Source of the DNA: Arcticibacter pallidicorallinus
Lineage (GTDB): Bacteria; Bacteroidota; Bacteroidia; Sphingobacteriales; Sphingobacteriaceae
Assembly (NCBI RefSeq): GCF_003002875.1
Contig: NZ_PVTH01000004.1
Span: 62,001 to 126,000, forward strand
Direction: 5' to 3'
Length of the DNA: 64,000 nt
The notes under the pieces were generated by a model. The model saw only the letters and a list, made by a program, of their open reading frames with translations, was not told the DNA's origin and made no database searches. A program made the translations under genes and the position numbers. Each line of letters starts with the position of its first letter. The stretch's first letter is position 1. Shown here piece after piece: positions 43,232 to 51,406 of this stretch.

Positions 43232-44613
43232 TCTTCTTCTGAGGCAAGTGGCAGACGAAACCAAAAAACTGAACCTTGATTTTCTACGCTGTCGACACCC
43301 ATTTTTCCGTGATGTTGTTCAATGATTTGATTGGATATGTATAACCCGAGTCCCAGTCCCTGATAAGCCTCCCGCACACTGCTGACGCGGTAAAAGCGAC
43401 TAAACAGATTCTTAACCTCGAGCTGGGATATGCCTATACCAAAATCTTTAACATATACCGTCACCGCATTATCGATAATAGCTGTCCGAACGATCAGCTT
43501 ATCGCTGCCCGGCGAATACTTAATTCCGTTCGTAACAAGGTTGACAAGCACCTGATTAATCCTTGCGCGATCTCCCCGGAGGGCAATGTTCTCGTCAAGA
43601 TCTAAGTCAATCCGGTGGCTATGATGTACGTTGGCGAGATTCTCGGCGACTTCAGATACCAGATCGTTGATCTGAAAAGTCTCCTTTTTGAGATACATAA
43701 TACCCGATTGCAGCTTCGTTACATCAAGCAAGTCAAAGATCATAGCGATAACTCTGTTGATCTGTTTGTCCATCTTGTTAACCAGCTGGATGGTGTTGGT
43801 ATTTTTTTCAGCTTTCAGACGCATTTCAAGTACCTGCGTATAAGCTTTGAGGCTCGTCAGCGGGGTTTTTAGCTCATGCGAGGCGATTCCCAGAAAATCA
43901 CCCATCTCCTGCTCGTGGTTGATACGGGCGGTAACATCCTTGAAATTCATAACGACGGCCTGGATAGACTTATTTTCAAGATGGTTGGCAATAGTATTCT
44001 CGACCCAGATGACAGTGCCGTCTGCTTTTTTCATACGGTGTTGTATTGTGACTGCAGAACCAGCATGGGAAGCTACTTTGAAATAGTGTTCTTTAACCGT
44101 AATTAGGTCATCATCTTTAATCAAGCTCCAGATCGATATCCGCTTCAATTCATCCTGATGATAGCCCGTGATCCGATCGACAGCCTGATTATGATAGTGA
44201 ATGGAACCATTGAGCTTGACAAGCATGAAGCCCTCGGAGCTTTCTTCGATGAGTGTTTTAAACCGTTTTTCTTTCAAAAGCCCTTCTTCCGTTTGCTTAA
44301 TATAGGAGTCAATGATGTATATGATCATTGCATTTTCCAGAACGAAGAGGAGCAATTTCAGAAAGTCTGAAAGTGCCCACTCAAACTCCCCATCTCTTAT
44401 TAGAAGCGCGTTAAACGAAAAGATGACCGAGACGACAAGGGCGAAGATGGCGGGTCCTTTGCCTAAAAAGCGGAAGGACAAAATGATAACACCCGTAAAC
44501 AAGAGCAATGACGGGGTAGCAAACCTGCTACCGAGAATGAGCGTTTCCAGATAACTGGCACACAAGATCGAGATAAAGCTACTAACATATTTCAATACGG
44601 CTGACTTATCCAT
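43228..44613 (-). CDS. Membrane PAS sensor histidine kinase
   Basis: 461 residues from ATG 44613 (MDKSAVLKYVSSFISILC); TTG 44628 is the alternative. Four N-terminal helices resemble a DUF4118/KdpD sensor region, followed by a PAS domain (FKTLIEESSEGFMLVKLNGSI, GYHQDELKRISIWSLIKDDD), HisKA with the phospho-His in ASHELKTPLTSLKAY, and HATPase with INQVLVNLVTNGIKYS (N box) and VKDFGIGIS / GLGLGLYIS (G boxes). The stimulus is unknown and no response regulator gene lies beside it, so it is an orphan kinase. Confidence 0.88.
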   Translation of the reverse strand: MDKSAVLKYVSSFISILCASYLETLILGSRFATPSLLLFTGVIILSFRFLGKGPAIFALVVSVIFSFNALLIRDGEFEWALSDFLKLLLFVLENAMIIYIIDSYIKQTEEGLLKEKRFKTLIEESSEGFMLVKLNGSIHYHNQAVDRITGYHQDELKRISIWSLIKDDDLITVKEHYFKVASHAGSAVTIQHRMKKADGTVIWVENTIANHLENKSIQAVVMNFKDVTARINHEQEMGDFLGIASHELKTPLTSLKAYTQVLEMRLKAEKNTNTIQLVNKMDKQINRVIAMIFDLLDVTKLQSGIMYLKKETFQINDLVSEVAENLANVHHSHRIDLDLDENIALRGDRARINQVLVNLVTNGIKYSPGSDKLIVRTAIIDNAVTVYVKDFGIGISQLEVKNLFSRFYRVSSVREAYQGLGLGLYISNQIIEQHHGKMGVDSVENQGSVFWFRLPLASEED

Positions 44614-44686
44614 ATCAATACCTAACAATGATTATCGAAGGCGCTGGAGCGCATAATTGGCTTGTTAATTCTAATCTATATAAAAA

Positions 44687-44722
44687 AAGCGAGATCCCGC
44701 TGTAAACAGCAGGATCTCGCTT
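44687..44722 (-). terminator. Terminator after the YtxH gene
   Basis: AAGCGAGATCCCGCTGT pairs with ACAGCAGGATCTCGCTT (16 of 17 bp) around a 2-base gap, with A/T runs on both sides. A strong stem of this length terminates the minus-strand YtxH gene. Confidence 0.85.
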
Positions 44723-44746
44723 CAAAAACTTATATTTCAGTTTAAC

Positions 44747-44998
44747 TTAAACGCCCAAAGCGCTTTCAGCATGATCGATGTTACTTTCTGCAGAGTCTTT
44801 AGAAGACTTAACGGCATTCATACCCTTCTCAGCCAGGTCACTCGTTTTTTCTTTGGAAAGATCATACACATCTTTAAACCATCCGGCTATGCCGTCCCGG
44901 GTTTCTTCACCTTTGTCTGGAGAAAATAAAAGACCTACTACAGCCCCCACGGCAACTCCCGCCAGCAATGCAGCTATTATTTTTGATTGATTATTCAT
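44747..44998 (-). CDS. YtxH domain-containing small membrane protein
   Basis: 83 residues. AALLAGVAVGAVVGLLFSPDKGEETR is the YtxH hydrophobic/glycine segment with its SPxxG-ET-R end; the remainder is a charged amphipathic helix (DVYDLSKEKTSDLAEKGMNAV ... SNIDHAESALGV). Members are general-stress proteins with unknown mechanism. Monocistronic, bounded by a terminator. Confidence 0.85.
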   Translation of the reverse strand: MNNQSKIIAALLAGVAVGAVVGLLFSPDKGEETRDGIAGWFKDVYDLSKEKTSDLAEKGMNAVKSSKDSAESNIDHAESALGV

Positions 44999-45152
44999 AG
45001 ACCATACATTAATTTATCGTTCCGAATTGTAAGTATAACAAAAAGAATGCTGAAGTGTTGAGGCCTTTTGAAAGATTGAGCCGATGTTTTTTTTAATATA
45101 CTAGGAATCAATTATTTCAATATATAGCTAAGGAAGTACCGGCACTTTTGAA

Positions 45153-45197
45153 ACGGCCAAAGGATGAATGCATGATTTTGAATTCATCTTTGGCCGT
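45153..45197. terminator. Long stem-loop downstream of the iron-sulfur repair gene
   Basis: ACGGCCAAAGGATGAAT (45153-45169) pairs with ATTCATCTTTGGCCGT (45182-45197) with one bulged G. T-runs are short, so it may be a terminator or an RNA stabiliser for the minus-strand gene that stops at 45214. Confidence 0.55.
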
Positions 45198-45213
45198 TCC
45201 TTAGAAGCAGGTT

Positions 45214-46176
45214 TTAGTTATTCCATGTTTTCTCTAACTCTACCGCTTTAGAGAACAAGATATTGTTTTCGAGATGAATATGCTGATGAAGATCGCTTTC
45301 AAACTCCTGCAACATTTTATACAATATGCGATAAGAGGTACATGCGTCGTCAGGTGCGGTAAAGTTGTTGGTAACGGTTCGGATTTCTGACATATCTTCT
45401 CCTGCATGTTCGTGTTCGGCTTCCATCATCTGGATCGGATTCGATACTTCGCCGAACGGTGCCTGAGGTAGGGCGGAATTCTCGCGCTTCGCTGCTACCA
45501 GTTGTTTAATGTAGGGGAAAAGGACTTTTTCCTCTTTAAGCAAGTGAGCGCTGAGATCTGCGGCTACTCCTGCAAAGGCATTGGCAGCGACAACTACCTC
45601 GGGGTGCGAATAGCCGTGAACACGGGCCACTTTAGCGGAAATCTCAGATAAGAATGGAAGAGTATCTTTGACGTACCTGTGGTGGGTAGACACGATATAG
45701 TCGCATAAGAAATCAAGCTCCCAGCTTTGATAGTTTTGAGAAGGACTCCCCTGATCGCCATCCATTGCAGCAAGTTGTTGTTTTACTTCGGAAATATCGA
45801 TTCCCTTTCTGTTACACACTTCACTTACCGTTTTCTTTCCTCCACAACAAAAGTCTATTCCGAATTTCTTGAAGACCTGGGCCTTGCGGTAGTCACTTGC
45901 GACGATCTCTCCTATGGTAGCTTCAGCCTCTTCGGGTTTTGTACGTTCTATCTTAACCTGCCAGTTTTCCGGGCCGCTCGCCAGATATTCCCAGCTGAAA
46001 ATATTTCCCCGCTCTGCAATCAATTGATAGTAAAGTGGCTTGGGATCGTGATCAATAGAGATGATAAAGCTGTCTCCTGCTTCGAGGGAGTCGAATTGTT
46101 CGAATATTATAGGATGTCTGAAACGAGGCTCAATTTCAGTAACGTTAAGAGTGGTTATAGTTTCCATACTGTTCAT
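45214..46176 (-). CDS. ric: Iron-sulfur cluster repair di-iron protein with N-terminal DUF2249 domain
   Basis: 320 residues in three domains. Residues ~15-80 are DUF2249 (FRHPIIFEQFDSLEAGDSF, DHDPKPLYYQL, FSWEYLASGPENWQV). ~85-140 are the ScdA_N/DUF542 domain with the FGIDFCCGGKKTVSEVC cysteine pair. The rest is a hemerythrin-like four-helix domain with di-iron ligands in STHHRYV, HLLKEEKVLFPYI, EHEHAG and HQHIHLENNILF. Ric/YtfE/ScdA proteins repair Fe-S clusters after nitrosative or oxidative damage. Start ATG 46176 follows a textbook promoter; ATG 46167 is also possible. Confidence 0.92.
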   Translation of the reverse strand: MNSMETITTLNVTEIEPRFRHPIIFEQFDSLEAGDSFIISIDHDPKPLYYQLIAERGNIFSWEYLASGPENWQVKIERTKPEEAEATIGEIVASDYRKAQVFKKFGIDFCCGGKKTVSEVCNRKGIDISEVKQQLAAMDGDQGSPSQNYQSWELDFLCDYIVSTHHRYVKDTLPFLSEISAKVARVHGYSHPEVVVAANAFAGVAADLSAHLLKEEKVLFPYIKQLVAAKRENSALPQAPFGEVSNPIQMMEAEHEHAGEDMSEIRTVTNNFTAPDDACTSYRILYKMLQEFESDLHQHIHLENNILFSKAVELEKTWNN

Positions 46177-46190
46177 AATTCAATAGAAGA

Positions 46191-46221
46191 CAAATGTATC
46201 TCTTAATAACCCGCTAACAAA
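46191..46221 (-). promoter_or_regulatory. Textbook Bacteroidota promoter of the ric gene
   Basis: Minus strand: TTTG (46218-46221), exactly 19 bases, TACATTTG (46191-46198). Both elements match consensus fully and the -7 element lies ~15 bases upstream of the start codon. Confidence 0.75.
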
Positions 46222-46263
46222 TGACCTTCATCATAATTGTTAAATTGGCAGGGATAATTTTGA

Positions 46264-46596
46264 TTACCGTCCTAGCTGCTTGAGTCCCTCTTCGGTAATT
46301 TTCTCGTAAGTCCATTGCGGCTCCCACACAAGCTCTACATGGACTTCCGAACCTGGAAAGTCTGTTTCAATACGGTTCTGTACCGATTTAAGAATCGCTT
46401 CTCCCATCGGACAATGAGATGAAGATAAGGTCATTTGGATTTTTATGCTATCGCTTTGTGGATTCGCGTCGATATGATATATCAACCCCATATCGATAAC
46501 GTTTATCTGCAATTCAGGATCAAGCACGGTCCTAAGAGACTCGATGATTTGAAGTTCCTTAAATGAGGATTGGTTGGTAATGTTAAATTCTTTCAT
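46264..46596 (-). CDS. DUF59/SufT-like metal-sulfur cluster assembly factor
   Basis: 110 residues: RTVLDPELQINVIDMGLIYHI and QMTLSSSHCPMGEAILKSVQNRI are the MIP18/DUF59 core with its reactive cysteine, followed by HVELVWEPQWTYEKITEEG. PaaD/SufT relatives mature Fe-S proteins, which fits a cluster for repair of such proteins after NO exposure. Start overlaps the upstream membrane-protein stop as ATGA, so translation is coupled. Last gene of a three-gene operon. Confidence 0.88.
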   Translation of the reverse strand: MKEFNITNQSSFKELQIIESLRTVLDPELQINVIDMGLIYHIDANPQSDSIKIQMTLSSSHCPMGEAILKSVQNRIETDFPGSEVHVELVWEPQWTYEKITEEGLKQLGR

Positions 46597-47876
46597 AGTT
46601 GGATAGTGGTTTTGTGAGTAAGAAGAATGATTACGTTCCCAAGGTAGGAGAACGCTGCAATGACTATACTGACAGCTCCGACGATTATCAATACGTTGTT
46701 TGAAAGCAGGAATCCTGCGAAAAAAAACGCGCAGAAGGAAATGTATGCGAAGTACTGAACTTTTAACAACCAGGTGTGATAAAGGTCTGCCGGCATCGGG
46801 ATTCTGGCTTTGCCACTAAGGTGTTCATATTTCTTCACCCAGATGATAAATGGAAGTGTTTTAAAAGTTTGTCCCATGATGAGCGCGGTAATCCAGCCCA
46901 TAAAGATCAGCATACCGTAGAGGCTGGATAGCTTGACCGCCCAGGCACTTTGTTGAACCGAAAGCTGGACAATGAGAGGAAGTAGTAAGACCGACAATGA
47001 AAGGAATACAATGGAAAGGACGGTTTTTGTGATAGGTATGTCAAGCTTTTTTTTGAGTCTTGACTGGAAACACTTTCGTATATAAAGTAAATATAAGGTC
47101 AGTCCGCATAACATCATTGCCACGACCAGATGTGTTTTCAAATTCAGTCCATGAATATATCCATCGACCATAAACAGCAGAAGCGAGATGTTGATCAGGT
47201 AAAAACTCCAGGAAAGGAGCTTAGAGGGTTGACTCCGGGATACCAGAAACATCGGTATGAGCTTGGCGCTTACGCCAATGATCAGCATCAGAAACCACCC
47301 GGCAATACCCATATGTGCATGAAGTCGGAGAAAATGAAGGTGGTCCTTGGGCAGAAAAGCATATTTAAAATTGAATACCATTAAGGTGCCCAGGACAGCG
47401 GTGGCTGCGAGCCATATACAGGAAGTCAGGATAAAGTCTTTGTGAGCGGAAGCAATCGTGCTTTTGGCTGCTGTCTTGAAGACAATCACACAAAAGAGAA
47501 TGACGGACGAGGTAAGAAGTACTCCTGCAGCCTGCATGTGAATACCGGGGTCGAATACCCAAAAGGAATAAACAAGACAAAACAGACCGGGCAAGAACAA
47601 ACTCAATACGACCCAAGGTAACCTGTTGCTATACAGATCGCATTCGAGCAACACAGGCAGCAGCTGGTAGCAAGCTCCGAAGATGATCAAAGTACCCCAT
47701 CCGAGGGCAGCGAGATGCGTGATGGCCAGAGTGCCTGGCGCAAAATAGTGGCTGGGAAAGTTTCCGCTCAGAACCAGCAGTAGCAAGGCGAGCATGGCAA
47801 AACATATCCCGGAAATCAGGTAATGCGTTACGATGAGACGGTACATACCCGGCGTATTCTTTGGCAGAGGATTCAT
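46593..47876 (-). CDS. NnrS/heme-copper-oxidase-like 12-helix membrane protein
   Basis: 427 residues, about 12 helices. Histidines in helices resemble heme-copper oxidase subunit I and NnrS: ITHLAALGWGTLIIFGACYQLLPV and LRLHAHMGIAGWFLMLIIGVSAKLIPMFL, both followed by loops with Arg/Ser. NnrS is a haem and copper membrane protein that protects cells from nitric oxide. The usual CuB ligand pattern of a true oxidase is not evident, so NO reductase activity is not claimed. It is joined by ATGA overlaps to both its neighbours. Confidence 0.75.
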   Translation of the reverse strand: MNPLPKNTPGMYRLIVTHYLISGICFAMLALLLLVLSGNFPSHYFAPGTLAITHLAALGWGTLIIFGACYQLLPVLLECDLYSNRLPWVVLSLFLPGLFCLVYSFWVFDPGIHMQAAGVLLTSSVILFCVIVFKTAAKSTIASAHKDFILTSCIWLAATAVLGTLMVFNFKYAFLPKDHLHFLRLHAHMGIAGWFLMLIIGVSAKLIPMFLVSRSQPSKLLSWSFYLINISLLLFMVDGYIHGLNLKTHLVVAMMLCGLTLYLLYIRKCFQSRLKKKLDIPITKTVLSIVFLSLSVLLLPLIVQLSVQQSAWAVKLSSLYGMLIFMGWITALIMGQTFKTLPFIIWVKKYEHLSGKARIPMPADLYHTWLLKVQYFAYISFCAFFFAGFLLSNNVLIIVGAVSIVIAAFSYLGNVIILLTHKTTIQL

Positions 47877-48679
47877 GGCTTGTAGATAATCAAGTTCATT
47901 TTCCCGTCTTCCGTAGGCTGTGTACTATGTTCATAACCTCTCTCCTGAAGATGTGGGAGCAAATAAACGGGCAGCTTTTTATGGTAAACAAATAGCGCTT
48001 CGTCATCCGGCATTTGCTGGAGGTTTTCTAGGATCATGATCATGGGTTGAGGCATCTCGAGGTTGCGGACGTCGATGGTACGCAACCGATCTTTATATTT
48101 TAACGCCAGGCTTTCGAAATCTGCTCCCCTTGGTTTAGTCTGCGTATCAGAGGGCGTCGCCTGCGATTTGGCGGCGTTCGGATCTTTCCAGAAGTAGGTA
48201 ATAAAGCTTCCTTCCTCCTGCTGGACTGAATGAGCATAGCCTTTCCCGCTTAGCATGTGAATGAGAGGAATGGGTTCGAAGGGAGCGATAAGCTTAAGCG
48301 TATGTTCATCGCTAAGTGAGTGGATGGTTTGCAGGATAAGTTTAATAGGGTCCTCTTTCTGCGCTAAGATGGGACGCACGTCCAGCTCCCGATGAAATAG
48401 TCTGCCTGCAGAGGTGGCCTGTGGTCGGATTTGAACGGTATCTGTCGCCTGATCCTGAACAACAAAGCCTATGTGTTTCATTGCGTCCAGAAAGGCGGCG
48501 ATCTCACAGCCTGCCATATTACAGGCAGATTCGATGTTCACCATTCTAGCAAGGGTATTTCGGAGGAGCGGATTCTTAAGTCGGGCAAAATTGGGATTAA
48601 GTTCCACCAGTTGCCGGATCACGGCATCTTTATCTACTTTTAACAGTTCGGCGATAGGCGTCTTTCGGGTGATTACCAT
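47873..48679 (-). CDS. DUF1858 and double DUF2249 protein
   Basis: 268 residues. N-terminal DUF1858-like part (TPIAELLKVDKDAVIRQLVELNPNF, with CNMAGCEIAAFLDAM), then two DUF2249 repeats, one around LDVRPILAQKEDPIKLILQTI and one around IDVRNLEMPQPMIMILENLQQM. DUF2249 proteins keep company with nitric oxide and denitrification genes. The exact job is unknown. First gene of the operon with the NnrS-like and DUF59 genes; a -7 element TAAATTTG lies at 48699-48706. Confidence 0.85.
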   Translation of the reverse strand: MVITRKTPIAELLKVDKDAVIRQLVELNPNFARLKNPLLRNTLARMVNIESACNMAGCEIAAFLDAMKHIGFVVQDQATDTVQIRPQATSAGRLFHRELDVRPILAQKEDPIKLILQTIHSLSDEHTLKLIAPFEPIPLIHMLSGKGYAHSVQQEEGSFITYFWKDPNAAKSQATPSDTQTKPRGADFESLALKYKDRLRTIDVRNLEMPQPMIMILENLQQMPDDEALFVYHKKLPVYLLPHLQERGYEHSTQPTEDGKMNLIIYKP

Positions 48680-48698
48680 GTCTGTTGGTTTTATATCC

Positions 48699-48706
48699 CA
48701 AATTTA
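48699..48706 (-). promoter_or_regulatory. -7 element of the DUF2249-NnrS-DUF59 operon
   Basis: On the minus strand TAAATTTG is an exact TAnnTTTG match 19 bases before the start codon. No convincing -33 TTTG at normal spacing, which suits a promoter that needs an activator. Confidence 0.5.
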
Positions 48707-48787
48707 GCAAATAAAAGACACTAAGATCTTTTATAGAATAAGGTGTGACGAGGATCATATTCGCTGAAAAGGACAGAAAACAAAAAA

Positions 48788-48806
48788 GGCCGCCCCAGGG
48801 GCAGCC
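48788..48806 (-). terminator. Terminator of the Hc1-like gene
   Basis: GGCCGCCCC pairs with GGGGCAGCC (one mismatch) around a tiny loop; the minus strand ends in six Ts. Confidence 0.75.
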
Positions 48807-48828
48807 TCAAATGTATTTATAAGCTGAA

Positions 48829-49008
48829 CTATGCTTCTTTGTTTTTAATTTCAGTTACTTCATTGCGAATTTCCTGAGCCAATGTCTTGATCTCCTGCAA
48901 TGCTTTGCGAACACGTGTTCCAGCAGCACCGCTACCTTTAGTGTAAAATTTGTCAGCGTCAACTTCCATAGAAGCAACAAGCTCTTTCAATTTTGTGAAT
49001 TTTTCCAT
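48829..49008 (-). CDS. Histone H1-like (Hc1) DNA-binding protein
   Basis: 59 residues from ATG 49008 (MEKFTKLKELVASMEVDADK). The middle FYTKGSGAAGTRVRKALQEIK and end AQEIRNEVTEIKNKEA match the Hc1-like proteins found in most Bacteroidota. A role in nucleoid organisation is assumed from the Chlamydia protein. The upstream ATG at 49044 lies beyond the promoter element and is rejected. Monocistronic. Confidence 0.85.
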   Translation of the reverse strand: MEKFTKLKELVASMEVDADKFYTKGSGAAGTRVRKALQEIKTLAQEIRNEVTEIKNKEA

Positions 49009-49026
49009 AATAATATTCTTTTGCAG

Positions 49027-49034
49027 CAAATATA
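49027..49034 (-). promoter_or_regulatory. -7 element of the Hc1-like gene
   Basis: On the minus strand TATATTTG, an exact match, ends 18 bases before the ATG at 49008; T-rich sequence (TTCTTTTTT) lies at -33. Confidence 0.55.
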
Positions 49035-49078
49035 TATTTTTCAAGGAAAAAAGAACTGAAAAAGGATTTTTATTAAAC

Positions 49079-50785
49079 TTATTTTATGCCCTTGAACGCT
49101 TCTAAACCGCTTTTTAGATATTCGAGATAACTGTCGATATTATAATCAGCTCCAATCGGGTCTACCAAGATTTTCTCTTCAGGACTAAGCAGTACATAGA
49201 ACGGCTGTGAGTTGGCGTTAAAACGGGTCGTCTGGAAATCGCTCCATTTGTTACCAACAGTCTTTATTTTTTTACCTCTCGAAGAAGTAAAACGCTCGTT
49301 TTCTGGCAAGGCTGTTTTATCATCAACATATAACTGTATAAGTACATAATCGTTTTGGATCGTTTCAAGCACCCGTTTGTCGGGCCATACAGAACTCTCC
49401 ATTTTGCGACAATTAACGCAGGCATGGCCGGTAAAATCGATAAGCACGGGCTTATCTACCTTCCGGGCGTAGGCAAGCCCCTCTTCGTAATCGAAGAATG
49501 CAGTAAGCCCCAGAGGTGCCTCAAAAAGATCTGTATATTTTTTTGGTTCTCCCCGATCAGATGGCGCGCCGGCGTTATGTTCAGCCCTTAGCGATGATGT
49601 GTACATATCGAAGTCTTGCGTATGCTGAGGTGGCAGAAATGCGGATATAGAGCTCAACGGAGCCCCCCATAGGCCCGGCACCATGTAGACGGTGAAAGAC
49701 AGCACAATAATCGCCAGAAACAGTCGCGGCACCGAAAGAAACTTTAGGGGAGAATCGTGGGAAAAGGTGAGTTTACCGAGCAGATACAGACCCATTAAAC
49801 CAAATATCACTATCCATAGACTCAGGAACACCTCTCTGTCCAACCATCCCCAATGATAAGCGAGATCAACATTAGAAAGAAATTTCAGAGCAAGTGCAAG
49901 CTCCAGAAATCCTAGAACAACCTTGACGCTGTTTAGCCAACCACCAGACTTAGGCAGCGACTGCATCAGTGAGGGGAACATCGCAAATAGGGCAAAAGGT
50001 ATGGCGAGGGCTAAAGAGAAGCCAAACATACCTACCGCGGGACCCAATAGAGCGCCCATCGTAGCCGCTTCTACCAACAAATAACCAATAATAGGGCCAG
50101 TGCAGGAAAAAGATACCAGGGCCAGTGTGGCCGCCATAAAGAATATGCCCACAAAACCTTTATTGTCTGATTTTGCGTCTGCCTTGTTCACCCATGAAGA
50201 AGGAAGCGTCAATTCAAAAGCACCTAAGAATGAGGCTGCAAAAGCAACCAGCATCAAGAAAAACAAGAAGTTAAAAACACCGTTAGTAGAGAGTCTATTG
50301 AGTGCGTCTGCACCAAAGATAACGGTTACAATGAGACCGAGTATGACATATATGACGATGATAGAAAAGCCGTAAACTAAAGCCTTACTTACTGCTCCAG
50401 ACTTACTTGCTGCACTCTTAGTGAAATAGCTGACCGTTAGCGGAAGCATCGGGAAGATACATGGCATGATCAAGGCTGCGATCCCACCGAGAAAGCCGGC
50501 GAGAAAGATGGCCCATAGTGAACGGTTATTATCCTGCCGGGTGACAGATGCCCCATCAACTACAGGTGCTGCTCCGGAAGATGCGGAAGACCCGGAATCG
50601 AGAGATTCGCCCACCTGCTCGGCATTAGATACTATCGGACTGTCTACAACAGCACCCTGTTCGATATCAGTAAATTCGATGTCACTAAAGTCTATGGCTT
50701 TGGCGCTATCCTGTGCCTGAACCCGGACAGAAAAGAGGACTACAAGAAATAAAAAAAGAACACTTAATTGTCTTAATCTCATCAT
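49079..50785 (-). CDS. DsbD-like thiol:disulfide interchange protein (beta-gamma part)
   Basis: 568 residues: signal peptide ending VQAQD, a ~60-residue linker low in complexity (GESLDSGSSASSGAAPVVDG), an eight-helix CcdA/DsbD-beta region with the redox cysteines in IMPCIFPML and FSCTGPI, and a C-terminal thioredoxin domain with Cys456 and Cys459 in FTGHACVNCRKME. The N-terminal DsbD-alpha domain is missing and is encoded by the neighbouring gene at 50799. It passes electrons from cytoplasmic thioredoxin to periplasmic proteins. Confidence 0.92.
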   Translation of the reverse strand: MMRLRQLSVLFLFLVVLFSVRVQAQDSAKAIDFSDIEFTDIEQGAVVDSPIVSNAEQVGESLDSGSSASSGAAPVVDGASVTRQDNNRSLWAIFLAGFLGGIAALIMPCIFPMLPLTVSYFTKSAASKSGAVSKALVYGFSIIVIYVILGLIVTVIFGADALNRLSTNGVFNFLFFLMLVAFAASFLGAFELTLPSSWVNKADAKSDNKGFVGIFFMAATLALVSFSCTGPIIGYLLVEAATMGALLGPAVGMFGFSLALAIPFALFAMFPSLMQSLPKSGGWLNSVKVVLGFLELALALKFLSNVDLAYHWGWLDREVFLSLWIVIFGLMGLYLLGKLTFSHDSPLKFLSVPRLFLAIIVLSFTVYMVPGLWGAPLSSISAFLPPQHTQDFDMYTSSLRAEHNAGAPSDRGEPKKYTDLFEAPLGLTAFFDYEEGLAYARKVDKPVLIDFTGHACVNCRKMESSVWPDKRVLETIQNDYVLIQLYVDDKTALPENERFTSSRGKKIKTVGNKWSDFQTTRFNANSQPFYVLLSPEEKILVDPIGADYNIDSYLEYLKSGLEAFKGIK

Positions 50786-50798
50786 TAGAAGGGAAATA

Positions 50799-51245
50799 CT
50801 ATTTTACCGGAATACTGAAGCTGACTTCATCTGGAGGAAGACACTTTTCATCATTACAGGCCATGAACTCTAATGTTCCCTTTACTACCGGTTGTCCGGC
50901 CTTGATCTTAATTCTCTGCTGGAAAACAACAGAATTATCGAAGTAGCTTACGTTCATTTTGAAAGCTTTCTCATACTTAGCTACCGGCTTGGGCTCAATA
51001 GTCTTACCAACAAGTGAATAAGCCTTTGATGGGGCGAAGGAGAAGGATGTAGCAACGGGGCCCCCGTCTGCAACGTTCTGTGAATAAATATGCCAACCCT
51101 TATCCAGCGTCGCTTTGATTAACACAACTGCTTCAGTGCTACTGATACGTTTTGACGCATAAGACCATTTTACCGGTTCCAGAACCTGTGCCTGAGTAAC
51201 TCCTGCTATAAGCACTGTGAGGAGAACGAGAATATATTTTTTCAT
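50799..51245 (-). CDS. Separate DsbD-alpha domain protein
   Basis: 148 residues from ATG 51245 (MKKYILVLLTVLIAGVTQAQ, a signal peptide); the frame extends 10 codons further upstream without family support. LEPVKWSYASKRISSTEAVVLI starts an immunoglobulin-like DsbDN fold ending with ACNDEKCLPPDE, where the two cysteines match the reactive pair of DsbD-alpha. It should take electrons from the thioredoxin part encoded 13 bases downstream. Split DsbD is common in Bacteroidota. Confidence 0.85.
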   Translation of the reverse strand: MKKYILVLLTVLIAGVTQAQVLEPVKWSYASKRISSTEAVVLIKATLDKGWHIYSQNVADGGPVATSFSFAPSKAYSLVGKTIEPKPVAKYEKAFKMNVSYFDNSVVFQQRIKIKAGQPVVKGTLEFMACNDEKCLPPDEVSFSIPVK

Positions 51246-51406
51246 AATTTTTATTCGGAATTTGTAAAGATTCAAATATCCTGCTTTTACGCTTGTTATT
51301 AAAGTAATAAAGGAATATTATAGCTTTTATTACGCTTGGCTAACAAAATGAAGCCATGTTCAGAACGAAACTAGTTATTTTTTATATTCGTAGGTGTAAC
51401 ATCGTT

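Noticed and set aside
45727-46206. 159-codon plus-strand frame
   Set aside because: Fully antisense to the ric gene, low-quality composition, no promoter or domain.
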